64,000 nt of DNA, from positions 5,518,001-5,582,000 of the forward strand of contig OY992838.1 of assembly GCA_963921425.1 (NCBI GenBank), read 5' to 3'. The DNA comes from Dryas octopetala (Eukaryota > Streptophyta > Magnoliopsida > Rosales > Rosaceae). Every line of letters starts with the position of its first letter. Positions within the stretch are counted from its first letter, which is position 1. The position numbers and the translations under genes are program-made. The notes under the pieces were generated by a model. The model saw only the letters and a list, made by a program, of their open reading frames with translations, had not been told where the DNA came from and did not search any database. Shown in pieces: positions 50,801 to 63,321 of this stretch.

Positions 50801-51410
50801 TTTGAATCATCCGCTCCAGGAGCTCGGCTGCCGGCAAGAGTCCGAAGCTGTGATTTCACATCAGCCACTTCGCCTTTTCTGCTAGGAAAGTAAGCTTTGA
50901 GTGTGGATTTAAAGTGAAAGGAAGTGATTAACAGACATGCAAATAAAGTTCTGAGCAAATGCATGCTTGAACCAATAGTGATACAATCTGCTCTCTAAGT
51001 TCAAATAAAGTTTTCATAGATGTAGCAAAACCAGAGCAGCATAACATCGGAACATCATCAATGAATTAGAATTCAGCTGTCTTTGGATTGTAATAGAATG
51101 CCAATCATTTCAAACAGTTCAACACAGTTTCTCAGTAACTAAATTAATACATAAAGTGATCAATAATAGCATTCAGATAATCGGTTCATTGGGCGTCCAC
51201 GCTGTTTTGGAGCCAAGAGAAATTTGATTCACTAAAACTAAGCCCAGTGTAGCTGACTAATCGAAATTTCTTCTATTGCTTATCTTAAAACTTTCTCGGA
51301 AACCAAACAGGGAACGGGGGATGGGGACTAGGGTTTAAAGAGAGAATCAGGACTTACCCGGAAGGCTGAGACGGCGATGAAGATCGCTGGGACTGGGCCG
51401 GAGGAGCCAT
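45332..51410 (-). CDS. AP4B: AP-4 complex subunit beta (beta-adaptin-like protein A)
   Basis: Eleven exons: 51358-51410, 50362-50878, 49538-49662, 48525-48723, 47926-48154, 47547-47713, 47114-47323, 46913-47023, 46618-46794, 45908-46366, 45332-45622. They give 845 aa; the Arabidopsis protein is about 841. The adaptin N-terminal alpha-solenoid runs from about 20 to 560 (YLYVGNYAKVNPDLALLTIN, GLALRSLCSL, ALIWMLGEYSQ). A flexible hinge follows with an Ala/Pro stretch (PSAPAPAPAPSPPP) and an acidic/Leu patch (DDLLGLGLP). The C-terminal ear is at about 735-845. AP-4 sorts cargo at the trans-Golgi network, including vacuolar sorting receptors in plants. Introns carry several simple repeats and a 49-bp duplication, none touching exons. 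Confidence 0.96.
47826..47880. repeat. Compound (CT)n(CA)n microsatellite in an AP4B intron
   Basis: About ten CT units followed by about seventeen CA units, within the intron spanning 47714-47925. Confidence 0.9.
48880..48900 (+). repeat. 21-nt poly(G) run in an AP4B intron
   Basis: The run is preceded by GA-rich DNA and followed by aggagagg, within the intron at 48724-49537. Transcribed as poly(C) in the AP4B pre-mRNA. Exact length is uncertain. Confidence 0.85.
50137..50234. repeat. Exact 49-bp tandem duplication in an AP4B intron
   Basis: Copies at 50137-50185 and 50186-50234 appear identical (unit starts atataactctctagtgataa). A third copy begins with atataa and then diverges. It lies inside the intron 49663-50361. 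Confidence 0.9.
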
Positions 51411-53089
51411 GAGCAATCGGAATTGAGGTCAGGGACGACTACTACGGTACTGTACAGTGCCTTCGGAGATCTAACCGAGGATGAGAGTTGGCCGGTGAAT
51501 CTCAGAAATGTAGTTTGAAAACTTGTAGCTCAATCATCCACCTTGCCTTTGGTCACAGAAACTTCTCTCCACGATGATCTTGACGTGGCTAGATCAGATT
51601 CGTTGCCTGCATATTCTCGCCTCTCCCGTGCCGTACCGTGTCTGGGATTTAATCTCGACTTATTAAAATGAAAAAGGTAAAAAAGCTCTACTTATCGTAA
51701 ATTCGTAACAAACTAACAATTACACATGCGAAATAATAATGAGTTTGTTAAAAAGATTTTTGGGCAAAACTGCAAAAGTGTCAGTGCACAAAACTCTTTC
51801 GATTCGCTCCAATGAAAAGTGTGGTAGAATGAGCGCTTGTTTTGGAGTGTTTACCGCTTTAGTTTAGCAGCGCTTTTGTTAAAAATTTATAGAATTTTTT
51901 TTTAAAAATTCAAATACTACTTGTTAATATACTTGAAAATGCTTTCTTAAAAAGTACCTGCTTTATTCCGAAGTATTTTTAAATATTTTTATAACTCAAA
52001 AGTGCTTTTTATTTTTTTGATCAAATATAAATAAAAATGTTTTTAATTATTTAAAAGCGCTTTTAAGCTTTCTAAAAGTACTGTAAAAAATATAATTAAT
52101 ATAATATTATTGACCAATGTAATTATTGGAGTTATCGAGTTGGAATGAACATAAAATTCGCCTCACTGCATTCAAAATTAATCCTCTCTCCTTCAAATAA
52201 AAAACAAAATTAATAACTGTAAATATATGCATGAATAGCGTCAATATGTTATGAGAGTTGAACTCATGATTAACTCCGACCTCCAATAAAGAGAAATTGA
52301 ATGTCATTTATTAAACTAAATAGTCATTGACCGTAATTGCATTTTATATAGTCTATGTATGATAAAATTTTTCAAAATACTAACTTAAACATTTGAGTTT
52401 GTTTAAAAATACATCCTAAGAGTTCTTTTTAAAGAAATAATAATAATAACATCCAAGAGTCCTTAGTTCAACCTTTTTTATGTTTTCAACCTATCATCTA
52501 AGATTAAACTATCTATGCAGTGGCCAAAAAAAAAAAAAATTATATACGTATCATTTCATACATTTATATGGAATGTCATATCAACTCATTGAAATAAGCC
52601 TTCATAACATATAATTATTGTGTACAATTTTTTATTTATTTATTATGGACAACTGATATTTATGAGATTAAAATTTAAGAAATCTCTCTCAAATAAAAGA
52701 TTAAGTGCCACTATTACACCACAATATCATAGACAATTATTGTGTTGATTTAAAGTTTTAAAATTATTAATTATTGTGCTAAACCTATAGTAATGAAAAA
52801 ATCTGACTAAACTTTTGGAATTAGCTTAAATGGTGAAAATAGATAGAATAATGAGCGATTCACATCATTTTAATTATTTAAAAAACAAAAAAAATTTATA
52901 GTTATTTTGATATCCCAAAACGCACCGTTCCTTGTCAATTAGTTGTTGTCCCTTCCCTCATCGTCTCGCTGCCACGATTTTTCGCTCCATCACTTCTGAG
53001 CTTCACAAAACCCAGAACAGAGCAGAGCTCAGCAGCTCATGGGTACTCACAACTTCTAAAGAGAAAAAAGCACAAAGACATACATAGAC
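51411..53089. other. Divergent spacer between AP4B and the EngB-type GTPase gene
   Basis: Bases 51411-51660 are the AP4B leader and promoter. Bases 51830-52080 are AT-rich and hold aaaagcgctttt-like palindromes similar to those near 27890, probably a MITE remnant without clear ends. The rest is AT-rich up to the EngB leader at about 52930. No gene is supported. Confidence 0.5.
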
Positions 53090-55027
53090 ATGGTTCTGCT
53101 TCACCTCCCAAGAACCCACATATCTCTCTACACCCATTTCACTCTCTTCTCAAAACCCAAAACCCCCAACACCATAACCACTACCTTAAACCCCATCTTC
53201 ACCTCCACACTCTTCTCCGCCCCAAAATCCACCCTCTCAGCCTCAGAGCCCATACCCATCTCACAACCCCACATCGAAACCCTTCAAGAATTCGATACCC
53301 AGATCGAAATCCCGCTCGAAAAGCTCTTCGTGCCCCCCGAAACCGAGGTTTTATTCACTGACTCCGGTGCTCTGAGCACGAGACTCTTGAAGGGGTCGAA
53401 CATAGTGCTCAGCAAGTACGCCAGGGACGCTCGGGTGGAGCAAGCTGACTTTGTGAAGAGCAGTGTGAGGACTGAGGATTGCCCCTCCGATGGCCTCCCT
53501 GAGTTTGCGCTCGTCGGCCGCTCCAATGTTGGCAAGTCCTCGCTGCTCAACTCGCTCGTGCGCCGAAAACGCCTTGCCTTAACGTCCAAGAAACCTGGTC
53601 AGTAGTATCATATACCCCATGAATTCAATATGTTCATTTTTCATTTTCTGTGGTGTATTGAATTTTTGTTTATGGTGAAGAAACCCCAACAAGAATATTG
53701 CTTTGAATTGGTTTGGTACATATTTAAGGACAGTGTTGTTGCTTTGCTTTGTTGTGCTGTGTCTTTCAGTCTTTGTTAGGTTAGTTGTTATGAGTTAGCT
53801 TAAATTTTTTGATTTGTAGTTTGTTACTGTTTGAGTTACCCTGATGAATGGTATTGCGGCTTTTTGGTGTGTGGATTGATCAAGCATTCTAGCATCTTAA
53901 TTCACTATTCATGTTAATTTTTTCTTGCAGGGAAAACACAATGTATCAATCATTTTCGGATCAACGATAGCTGGTACCTGGTGGATTTGCCAGGCTATGG
54001 GTATGGCTGAAAACTATGTGTATTTGATTTCTATGGTCCTTTTGTCGATATAGAAGATGTAATGATAGTAAAGTGGCATTTTACATGATTGTTAATGATG
54101 GAAATTTAAATTCTTGAGGGCTTCGTGGGGTTGCATCCATGCATACCTTATAGGCTTTAGTTTCTTACAGTTCGCATTGTGCTAGGATTCAGTGTCGGTC
54201 CCTACAATTATGCTCCTGTAAAATATCAAACAAGAGAGTGTTGATTTGTTCCTCGTTTTGCATGTTTCAAACTGATATAGTGTTATCTTTGTGCGGCATT
54301 TAACCTGAACAGGTATGCAGCTGCACCACAGGAACTTAGAACTGATTGGGGAAAGTTTACTAAAGACTACTTCCTGAATAGGTCCACATTAGTTTCGGTT
54401 TTCCTTCTTGTTGATGCCAGCATTCCTGCCAAAAAAATTGATCTCGAGTATGCTAGTTGGCTTGGTCAGAATCAGGTAATATCCTTTCTTTACATTCATG
54501 ACAGGGTGAAAAGGAAGATATGGTGTAACAAAATGACTACAGCTGAATAATTTTACCCATCCAGGGGCATCTCTTTTACAAACACTTTTCTCTTTGACTA
54601 CACTTGCTTCTTTTTCTTCTTCTGACTGATGGCAAATACATTGTTGTTCCAATTTTGAGTTTGCCTCCCTAAACTTAACCGGCTGAAAAATACATTTGTT
54701 CTTTAAATATGTGAATGAGTGCAATTTACTTTTCTGAGCATGCTTCTATATTCACCTTACCTGTTTTAAAAGTGAATGATGTACAGAGGTAACTCTATGT
54801 TCTTTCAGATTCCTATGACATTAATATTCACCAAATGCGACAAGCGGAAGAAGAAAAGGCATGGAGGGAAAAGAGCCGAAGAAAATGTGAAGGATTTTCA
54901 GGAGTTAATAAGTGGCTTCTTCCAGACAGTGCCGCCGTGGATTATGACCAGCAGCTTAACCAATCAGGGTCGTGATGAGATGCTATTGCATATGGCTCAG
55001 CTGCGGAATTACTGGCTCAAGCACTAG
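53090..55027 (+). CDS. EngB-type GTP-binding protein, organelle-targeted
   Basis: Four exons: 53090-53597, 53931-54000, 54313-54475, 54809-55027. They give 319 aa. Residues 1-60 are Ser/Thr/Pro-rich without acids until about 53, as in plastid or mitochondrial transit peptides. The TRAFAC-class G domain is intact: G1 GRSNVGKSS (143-151), G3 DLPG (188-191), G4 TKCD (255-258) and SSLTNQG near the G5 position. Bacterial EngB/YsxC helps assemble the large ribosomal subunit; plant members are essential organelle proteins, so a role in organelle ribosome assembly is inferred. The extra basic KRKKKRHGG follows G4. A 3' UTR extends into the repeat region downstream. Confidence 0.93.
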
Positions 55028-56294
55028 AAAACCAGAATTATGCCTTTCTCTGCTCAAGTAGGTATGCTATCTCAGTCATTCAAGATACATCCAACTTCAA
55101 GAAGCTGGTAGTTGAAATTTCAACTTTACACAAAATATGGTTATGCCATTAAACTTTGTAATTTGCATCTTGAAAATTTGTTAAATTTGACAGCCACACA
55201 TTCCGACAAAGAAAAGGAGAGGAAGTGTGCTCAATTTGTTAAAGCTGGTAGTAGCTCAATTTTGTTCTTCTTGTATTGAAATTTTGGTTCTAGATGGTAC
55301 TGTTTTCCTAGTTAAATCTATTGAAAGCTTTATTCAAAGGACATATTAATCCATGTACTCCAATTTTGTGCTCCTTGGGCTTGTCTAATCTCGATCATTG
55401 TTTACTTATTCTTTGCAATAGTTGGAGAAACTGCATCAGCTTGTTCATAATATTTATGTTGATCCATGATAGAACCCTTTTCCCTTGCTAACCTTATGAT
55501 GCTTATCACAAGACCAAGCAAGTAGGAAGAGGTGAATGGCAGTTGAAAATCACATTAACCAAAATTCTGCTGGTGATTTGAAGTTGATTAGGATTGCACT
55601 AGTCCGATTACCTGGTGATTTCAAAAATCCTGGGGAGAACGAATGTGTTCAATATAACTTTCTTCCTAAAATTCATTCCTAACAACCAAAATTCAACATG
55701 CAAAGGTGTATTTAGGAGAATTCTCATTCATCGAAAATGTTCAAGTGCTAGAGGTCCGCCTTGCGCATTGGGAGCTGCTCGCTCACTCACAATCTGCAAT
55801 GCAGACATCAGCACATGAACTGATTTGCTCGCAATCTGCATTTGCAATGCAGACATCTGCGGCAAAGGTGTATTTAGGAGAATTCTCATTCATCGAAAAT
55901 GTTCAAGTGCTAGAGGTCCGCCTTGCGCATTGGGAGCTGCTCGCTCACTCACAATCTGCAATGCAGACATCAGCACATGAACTGATTTGCTCGCAATCTG
56001 CATTTGCAATGCAGACATCTGCGGCACACGACCGGCTCACTCACAATTGAAATGCAGACATCAAACATGAACCAAGAATCACGATTCAGAATAATGGAAT
56101 CATAAAACTAAAATTTTGGTGCACAACTTAGGAAATTTTTCTAGCATCGAATAAACAACAATAATGTAACTGATAGTAATTTCCATTCATAATAAAAATC
56201 AAGCAGTGACAAAGATCCAACTGGTTAAAGAAAATTGAGAACCATCAAAGCTCAAACCAAAGCAATACAAAACGACGGCGGTCTGGGGGAAATC
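55028..56294. other. Convergent spacer between the EngB-type gene and eL37, with a tandem duplication
   Basis: The left part should contain the EngB 3' UTR. The exact 162-bp tandem duplication lies at 55701-56024. No gene is supported; the right end is the eL37 3' UTR. Confidence 0.5.
55701..56024. repeat. Exact 162-bp tandem duplication, with a degenerate partial third copy
   Basis: Copy 1 at 55701-55862 and copy 2 at 55863-56024 appear identical base for base. A shortened, diverged third piece follows at about 56034-56072 (gctcactcacaattgaaatg against gctcactcacaatctgcaat). Within each unit the motif aatgcagacatc occurs twice, next to near-palindromic tctgcatttgcaatgcaga. The unit is 54 codons long, so one frame stays open through both copies (55706-56050), but it has no recognisable protein family. 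Confidence 0.95.
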
Positions 56295-56749
<455 letters not shown>

Positions 56750-56764
56750 TTTTTTGTTGTTGCA

Positions 56765-56860
56765 GAAACCCTAGATTTGCAGGTGTTGCGGGAAAATTCT
56801 CGCGTACGAGTAGTGGGCGATTTATATACTCCGAGTGGAACTGGATTAGGGTTTCTATTC
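56765..56860 (-). promoter_or_regulatory. eL37 promoter: TATA box and telo-box motifs
   Basis: On the minus strand a TATATAAA box lies at 56821-56828, about 72 bp upstream of the ATG. AAACCCTA (read minus) lies at 56847-56854, and the same element in the other orientation lies at 56766-56773. Telo boxes are typical of plant ribosomal protein genes. The transcription start is inferred to be near 56790. Confidence 0.6.
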
Positions 56861-57077
56861 GATTGTAGGGTTGTTGGAGGGGATGGACCTTAAATGGACT
56901 GGTTATGTGGGCTTCTCATCTAATGGGCCTAGTAGCCCGGTTGAATCAAGGCCATTCCCAAATCTTGCCAGTGAAGCACAATGGGCTATTAAATAAACAG
57001 ACCATGACTATTCAGTCTTAATATTCTTTGCGCAATTATTTGATTTTAAAACTAGAAAATGTACCAAATTATCATTT

Positions 57078-57082
57078 GCGGG

Positions 57083-57125
<43 letters not shown>

Positions 57126-57150
57126 ACGTGTTCGATCCACGTTCACCGCA
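57078..57150 (+). tRNA. tRNA-Phe (anticodon GAA)
   Basis: A 73-nt cloverleaf: acceptor GCGGGGA pairs with the 3' end TTCACCGC, then A. The A box is TAGCTCAGTTGG and the B box GTTCGATCC. The anticodon stem/loop TCAGA-CTGAAGA-TCTGA gives GAA at 57111-57113. No intron. CCA is not encoded, as expected for a nuclear gene, and a short T-run (atctttt) follows about 12 nt downstream as a Pol III terminator. Confidence 0.96.
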
Positions 57151-59194
57151 TTAAAATTTATCTTTTGTCTTGAACATATTTACCTTTATATTTTTTGGTC
57201 CGACAATAATCCCAAATTTTTCTTCCTTATAAAAAAAAAAAAATCTATAACTAAACACTATGTTTCCAAACTGTTGTTCATGATTTTCAGTTTAATTTTT
57301 TAATTTATGAAAAAAAAAAAAAATGATGCTGATTGGAATAGTGGGACACAAACCCACGTATCACAACAGCAACAATTCAAATCGATCCCTTCCACAAACA
57401 AAACTTGCCAAATTGGTGAATTGGCACAATCTTTTCCCAACCGGGCTTCTGGGTATGCTTATTTGGTGACAAACATTCCAGGGAATAATCATGATTAGAT
57501 TGAACGCAATCGTTGAATTGTGACTGTCCGATGGGTGGACCATTTGCGTTGACCCATAACTCCCTGTCATCTGATCCAGTACCGACCTGTGCACCCAAGT
57601 CAATATTGAAGGGCTGGAAATGGTCCATCACATGCAGGAAATAGCATCATCATCATCATGTACAAATCAAAGCGTTAGGGATAATCAATTTCTTGGACCA
57701 CAAGCAATTAAGACATTGTTTTCAGCCCATCAAACTTGATGATATATAATGGTCCTGAATCTGATTGGTGGCCCATGTGAGAATTCACTATATGTGTGTA
57801 TTATGTACCTCGCAAATTGAAGCCCCATCAGATCAACTTGTGGATGATATACAATACACACCTGGGCAGGACCACTTTGGGTTTGTTAAGCAAAGTGCAT
57901 ATTGCTTAAAGCTGATGCTTTTGTGTTTGTTGATTTGCCTAAGTGATTTGCTTTTAAGATGAACCTAATTGCTTTCTTTTTCTTTCTTTCCTTCTTTACC
58001 AAACTCCTAATTGTATCCCATTACTGTCTTGTACTCTCTTTTGAATCATTTTTATTCCATTTCAATGAAGTAGTTTGCATTTTCCTTTTGCACTCTAGCT
58101 GGATCTAACTCCTTTGTGGGTGGATAAATTTATGTAGGCGGCGTTTATATATAACATCGTTCTCAAAACATGCATGTCGGTTATAGCATATAAAAGTGGG
58201 TCTTACATGCATGTTATGAAAGAAATGTCTTATATAACCGTCACATATATTAATTTTTTTTTTGGAGACGTGTGAATAACATATATTATTACTTACAAAT
58301 ATATGTATGAAATGGTATTGCATTTCATATATATTAGGTCATGCTAAAACAAGTGCTTTCAAACATAGTGTTCCTTCAAACTTTTGTTGTTATCCTCTAT
58401 CTTCATTGGATCTTTAAGAAGCACTAAAAATGTTTTTCTAACGTAAAAGGAAAACATATTTATGTGTATTTCGATCAAATACTAGTAAATGTGCTTTGAA
58501 TTCCTAAAAACATTTTTGACATTGCTAAAAGCATTCTCAATTAATTAATGTGATCGGTTTTTGTATGCGGGAACATATGTAAATAGGTGTTAAGTTAGGT
58601 TATGTCTGCAGTTGTTAGGTAACCCAGTTAGAAGGGCCGTAGAATTATCCATAATGTACCCAAATTCGATCCCCCCTCCCCCAACTCCAAAAAAAAAAAA
58701 AGTTAGGCTATGTCTATCTATTTGAAGATCAGATTCTACCTTCACATCTTTAAATTCGTTTTTAAAGATATGACAAATTATTCAATTCATTGCATTGAAA
58801 TAATTGAAGGAAATAGGTGAAAACTTATAATCACTCAACAAATATCCAATAGACAATTTCAGAATAAAGAATCTCATTAATTAGGTTGTTGGGCTGGTGG
58901 ACATAGGAACCTCATGGCATTGCCTTTCCTGGCAAATGAGATATACATGACTTTGAACCTAAGTTCTTGGTTGGGTAGTTATGAAATTTTTTTTTTTCAT
59001 TTAAAAAAAATTACTCAAGAAGCATGTACAATCCAAACACAAATCTAAAAACATAAAAAGAAAAATAAAGGGTAGAGAAATAAAAGCCCAAAGGGGCCCA
59101 ATGCAGGTGGCCAGCATTTGGGATCTCATGGGCCACACCCCATTTGCAACCTCTTGCCTTAAATAGGATTCCAGAAAAAAAAATAATAATAATA

Positions 59195-59264
<70 letters not shown>

Positions 59265-61813
59265 TCATGGAGTGAGAATGGGGAGTGATGAGGTGTCCTT
59301 ATTCTGAAGCCCAAGATTCGATTCGTATATGTTGCCTAGCTCATCAGGGCAATTCGGTCGGAACCAACCCCACCAGCTATTATTCTTAAAAACTGTAACA
59401 AGTAAACCCTTTCATGCAATCATCACGGTTCATGAATTGTCAAACTCATTCGTTCTACAACATAGTACCAATTTCTTATGGCCACGCAATGCGCGCAACA
59501 CATGCAAAAGAAAACAATAATAAGAAAGAAAAAAAAAATTGACCAAAAAGAAAACCAAGAATTTTGGGTTTGCCTTTTTTTAGGTAAATAATGTTTGAGG
59601 CTGCCGGCATTAAAATTTTATTAGTTACTAGCTAGGCAAAATGTAAAACTAGCATAAACTATCTCAATTGAAATTCGCTTCCATTTACATAGCCACTTGT
59701 AGATAATTTGGAGTAGTAAATGGAGAAAGAAGTGAAAATTGGATTTAAGTTTTTCTTTTTCTACCTTTTGTTTACAAGAAATGAGATTTGAATCACCCTG
59801 GACTGGCCACTCTATCTATTCCATGTCACATAAGCTAAGATTTATAGTTAGACAGTTTGGAGTAACTATAATCCGTTACATAGATCAATTAATAGATCTA
59901 AATGGATAGTGAATCAAACTAAAGCAGTTATAGTTATGAGAGAATTTAGGTCAGGGCAAATATGTTGACAATTTAGTTGGGATCCCAATTTTCTAGGTTC
60001 AATGATCACATTTCAAAAGTTTGAACAATTTTTAACCTTTAATTTTAAAGGCTGTCAATCATTCACGTGCGCAAAGACAGTTGATGCTAACATCTCTATC
60101 TTGATCCAGTATATAATATACATTCAGCAGAAAATTTGGGATATATGTTGGACTCTTTGAAGTCTAACAGTTGGTAGAATCTTATCTTACCCTAGTTCAC
60201 CGAGATTGTAGTGACGTGTTTGTAATGCTCAATTAATTTGGGAAAATGTAGAGCTGGCTTTCTATTTCTCAACCAACCTCACTCTAATTTCTAAGTTTGA
60301 GAATTATAAATTTTGGGTGCTGCTGCATATTTTATTCGATCTGCTACTTAATTTGATGCTGAGGATGTGATAGTTGTTTGCCTATTTGAAGCGATATCTT
60401 CAAGATGACTAGGTCATGTGAAAGTGATCGATATGCATGCATTGTATAAAGTAAATTCCAGTTACATTAATAGCTCAGTTATAGTGAGCTACACTGAGCT
60501 CTAGCTAGCTGTATAGTGCTTCTTTAAGAAAATTAAGCATGCATAAAAAAAGTTCAAATCATTTTTAATATTATTGTCAGAACTAGCTAGCTAGCTAGCC
60601 ACTACTATATGCTATTTATGATGGAGCAATATATAGTACTTCATAATTAATGATCAATAAGATTCACATTTTAAAAGTTAAAGGTTGTAAGTGAATGGTG
60701 ATTGAGTAATATTCTTATGTGTATATATATAGAAGGTTCATAAGCTGTCATTTGACTTTCATAATGTTTAATTTTAAACATGGTTTTCTCATTTTTTTTT
60801 TTTTTTTTTTTTTTTTTCAGAGGATCATCAGCCTGTGATCCTATTATTATAATTGGGATTAATTAAAAAGTGGTGGTCCAATCTTCTCTCTACTTGAGAC
60901 ATAGAATCATTTTGACAGCGAAGTTTGCATGCCCCGGAACCGGAAGTAATAAAAATGTACCATGCCAAGAGGGAATTAATTAAAAAGAAAAAAACTGAAA
61001 AATAAAAAATAAAAAAACTGAAGTCAGCTAGCATATATATTTTTCATTATTATAATTAATCGATCAGTACTAGAGAAGTCAATTTTCCATTGAAGTTGCC
61101 TGAAGACACACCCTACAAAAAGGAGAAAAAAAAAAACCTAAATTTAATCAATTCTAGCTACTCTCAAAGTCTCATCCTCAATTAACCCTATTGGAAATAC
61201 AAGGTAAAAACACAATCATGCATTCATTACACTTGAAAAATAATACCAAATTCTGCTGTTATTAAGTTGTAACTCCACCCTACCCTTTAATTCTTCTCTC
61301 TCTCTCTAGAAAGTCATTGCCTAATTAGAGATCAGTAATGGTAATGTACAAGATGTGTACAACTAGAGCAGTTGAGGACCCCAGCAAAAACAATACCACG
61401 TACACCATGCTTCTAAGCTTCTTTAGTAGCTCCATCCCTAGGTAGCTAGCTTCTTGCATTGTCGATTTGAAAAGTAAAGGGATCACAGATATGACTCTCT
61501 CCCTTTTAACCCCCTTTTTTTTGTTTTTTGTTTTTTTCTCTTTTTTCTTTCTTTGCCTTTCCCTTTCTTTTCCCCAATTGGAGGAGCACACCAACTTTAA
61601 TGGGTAGCAACATTTTTGCACATGCCACCAACCATGTACCAAAATTCAAAACCACCCCCTCCAATCATCCAGCATATGTTTTTTCTTCGATGGCCAACCA
61701 AATCTCTCTCTGTCTGTCTCTCTATGTTATTGATTATCTCCATCGATTGTCAAAAACACAAAATTGTCATGGCCGGTGATGATGATGAAGATGGTAGTGG
61801 CAAAAGTACTGAG
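57151..61813. other. Spacer between tRNA-Phe and the YUCCA gene
   Basis: AT-rich DNA with a (TC)29 microsatellite at 59201-59258, an agctagctagctagc run at about 60585 and a poly(T) run at about 60795-60818. A region at about 57340-57960 is less AT-rich but has no frame or structure I can assign. Bases 58330-58545 repeat acttttag- and aaaacattttt-like text as in other MITE remnants here. The right end holds the YUCCA 3' UTR. Confidence 0.5.
59201..59258. repeat. (TC)29 microsatellite
   Basis: Uninterrupted dinucleotide repeat following an A-rich stretch (aataataataataaaaaaa). It is in intergenic DNA. Confidence 0.93.
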
Positions 61814-63289
61814 CTAGGAGCGTGTTGTAAAGGGCATACAATGCTTTGCCTCAGCTTTCCAACACTTTTCAATGTCTTCAGCAATTCTTTGGGCATCCAT
61901 TGAGGCACCAAGTAGTCCACGTTTAGTAAACCCCACTGCATACAACCCACATTCACCTTTCCAACCATTTGGAAATGGCCTTCGAGGCAACCCATCTTCC
62001 TTTGAAAACATATCTCCTTCCTTCCATACACAATATATATGTTGTCAGATTATATATTTAAACTATGTTACCGAATAGTTCGATAAAAAAATATTACCCT
62101 AATTTGAAAGTGCGAACAAAATGTGGGATATGTAGTAATAGTAGCAGAATTAATTCATTAATTAATTTATCAAATTGTACCTTTAGCCAAGAGGGTACAT
62201 TGCTTCTGTAACCTGTTGCTAAGACAATGGCATCAAAGCTCTCCGTTCGTCCATCAACAAATTCTATAGCATGGCGTTTTAGCTTCTTGATGGCTGGACA
62301 TACCTACAATATAATATAAATGAGAAAATCAGGGTTTGAAAATAATTAATTCTACTTGTGATGAAGAAATGGATTTCATCGACTTAATCAATAATGAATT
62401 AAATTAAGGGATAAGTGAACTATTATTAGGGAGCGAGTGTCATATTTATAGATTGTGAAACTATGAATTAGTACAACATTCATACATAATTTTACAGGCG
62501 TTCAAATTTTCAATCAAAAACAACAATATCGTATTGTCTGAAAAAAGAAAATTACTCTACTCTTTGTATCTAAGGCATCGAAAAGAAAATCTAGGTAGCC
62601 ATCATTAAAAAAAGTAGTGGCAAAGAGGAAATAAAAAGTAAAAGAAAAAATAATAAAAGGTGAGAGTATAGGCTGTATAGCTAATTTGACTTGATGGAAA
62701 GGGTAGTACCTGAATGTCTCCACTTTTGATCTTGGCGAGGGTCCCAACGTCCAAAACGGGGGTCTTTCCTGAGAGATTCTTGAGCTCCAAGGGACCCAAG
62801 TGCGGCCGGTCTAATCCGAGCCGCGAGGTGTCCCCCAGCAGCAGCCACGACACCACCAGCAGAAAACGATCCACAAGGGACATGGGCAGCCACTTGAGCA
62901 ACCACATGGACAGCCCGAAAGTCGATTTTCCCAGCATCTCTCGTGGTAGGACGTGCACCTATTCAATCAAACCCCCCAAAAATGAAATTAAAGTTACATC
63001 ACTAACACACCAACAACCCTCAAAAGGAACTCTGGAAAAGGTGACCAAAATTAACATGGGGGAGCTGATGTGTGTGCCCCATTCATAGCTTTGGAAAATC
63101 AAAAGGATATGTATGATTATGAGTCATGAGTTATTAAAGGAAAAAAAAAACTTTAGGACTGAAATGTAGTTACGGGAGCGCACACACAATATATACATTT
63201 TTTTTTTTTTTTTCAGGTTATGACTATCTGATTAATGTTACACACGCAGACTTGGGAGTCCCAAGAAAGTGAAAAAAGACGAAGGAATT

Positions 63290-63321
<32 letters not shown>

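Noticed and set aside
55706-56050. 114-aa plus-strand frame with two identical halves
   Set aside because: The frame stays open only because the 162-bp tandem unit is divisible by three. No recognisable domain, promoter or splice support.
57340-57960. Less AT-rich block considered as an extra gene or microRNA precursor
   Set aside because: No conserved protein frame, no long hairpin and no known microRNA core sequence seen by eye; left unannotated.
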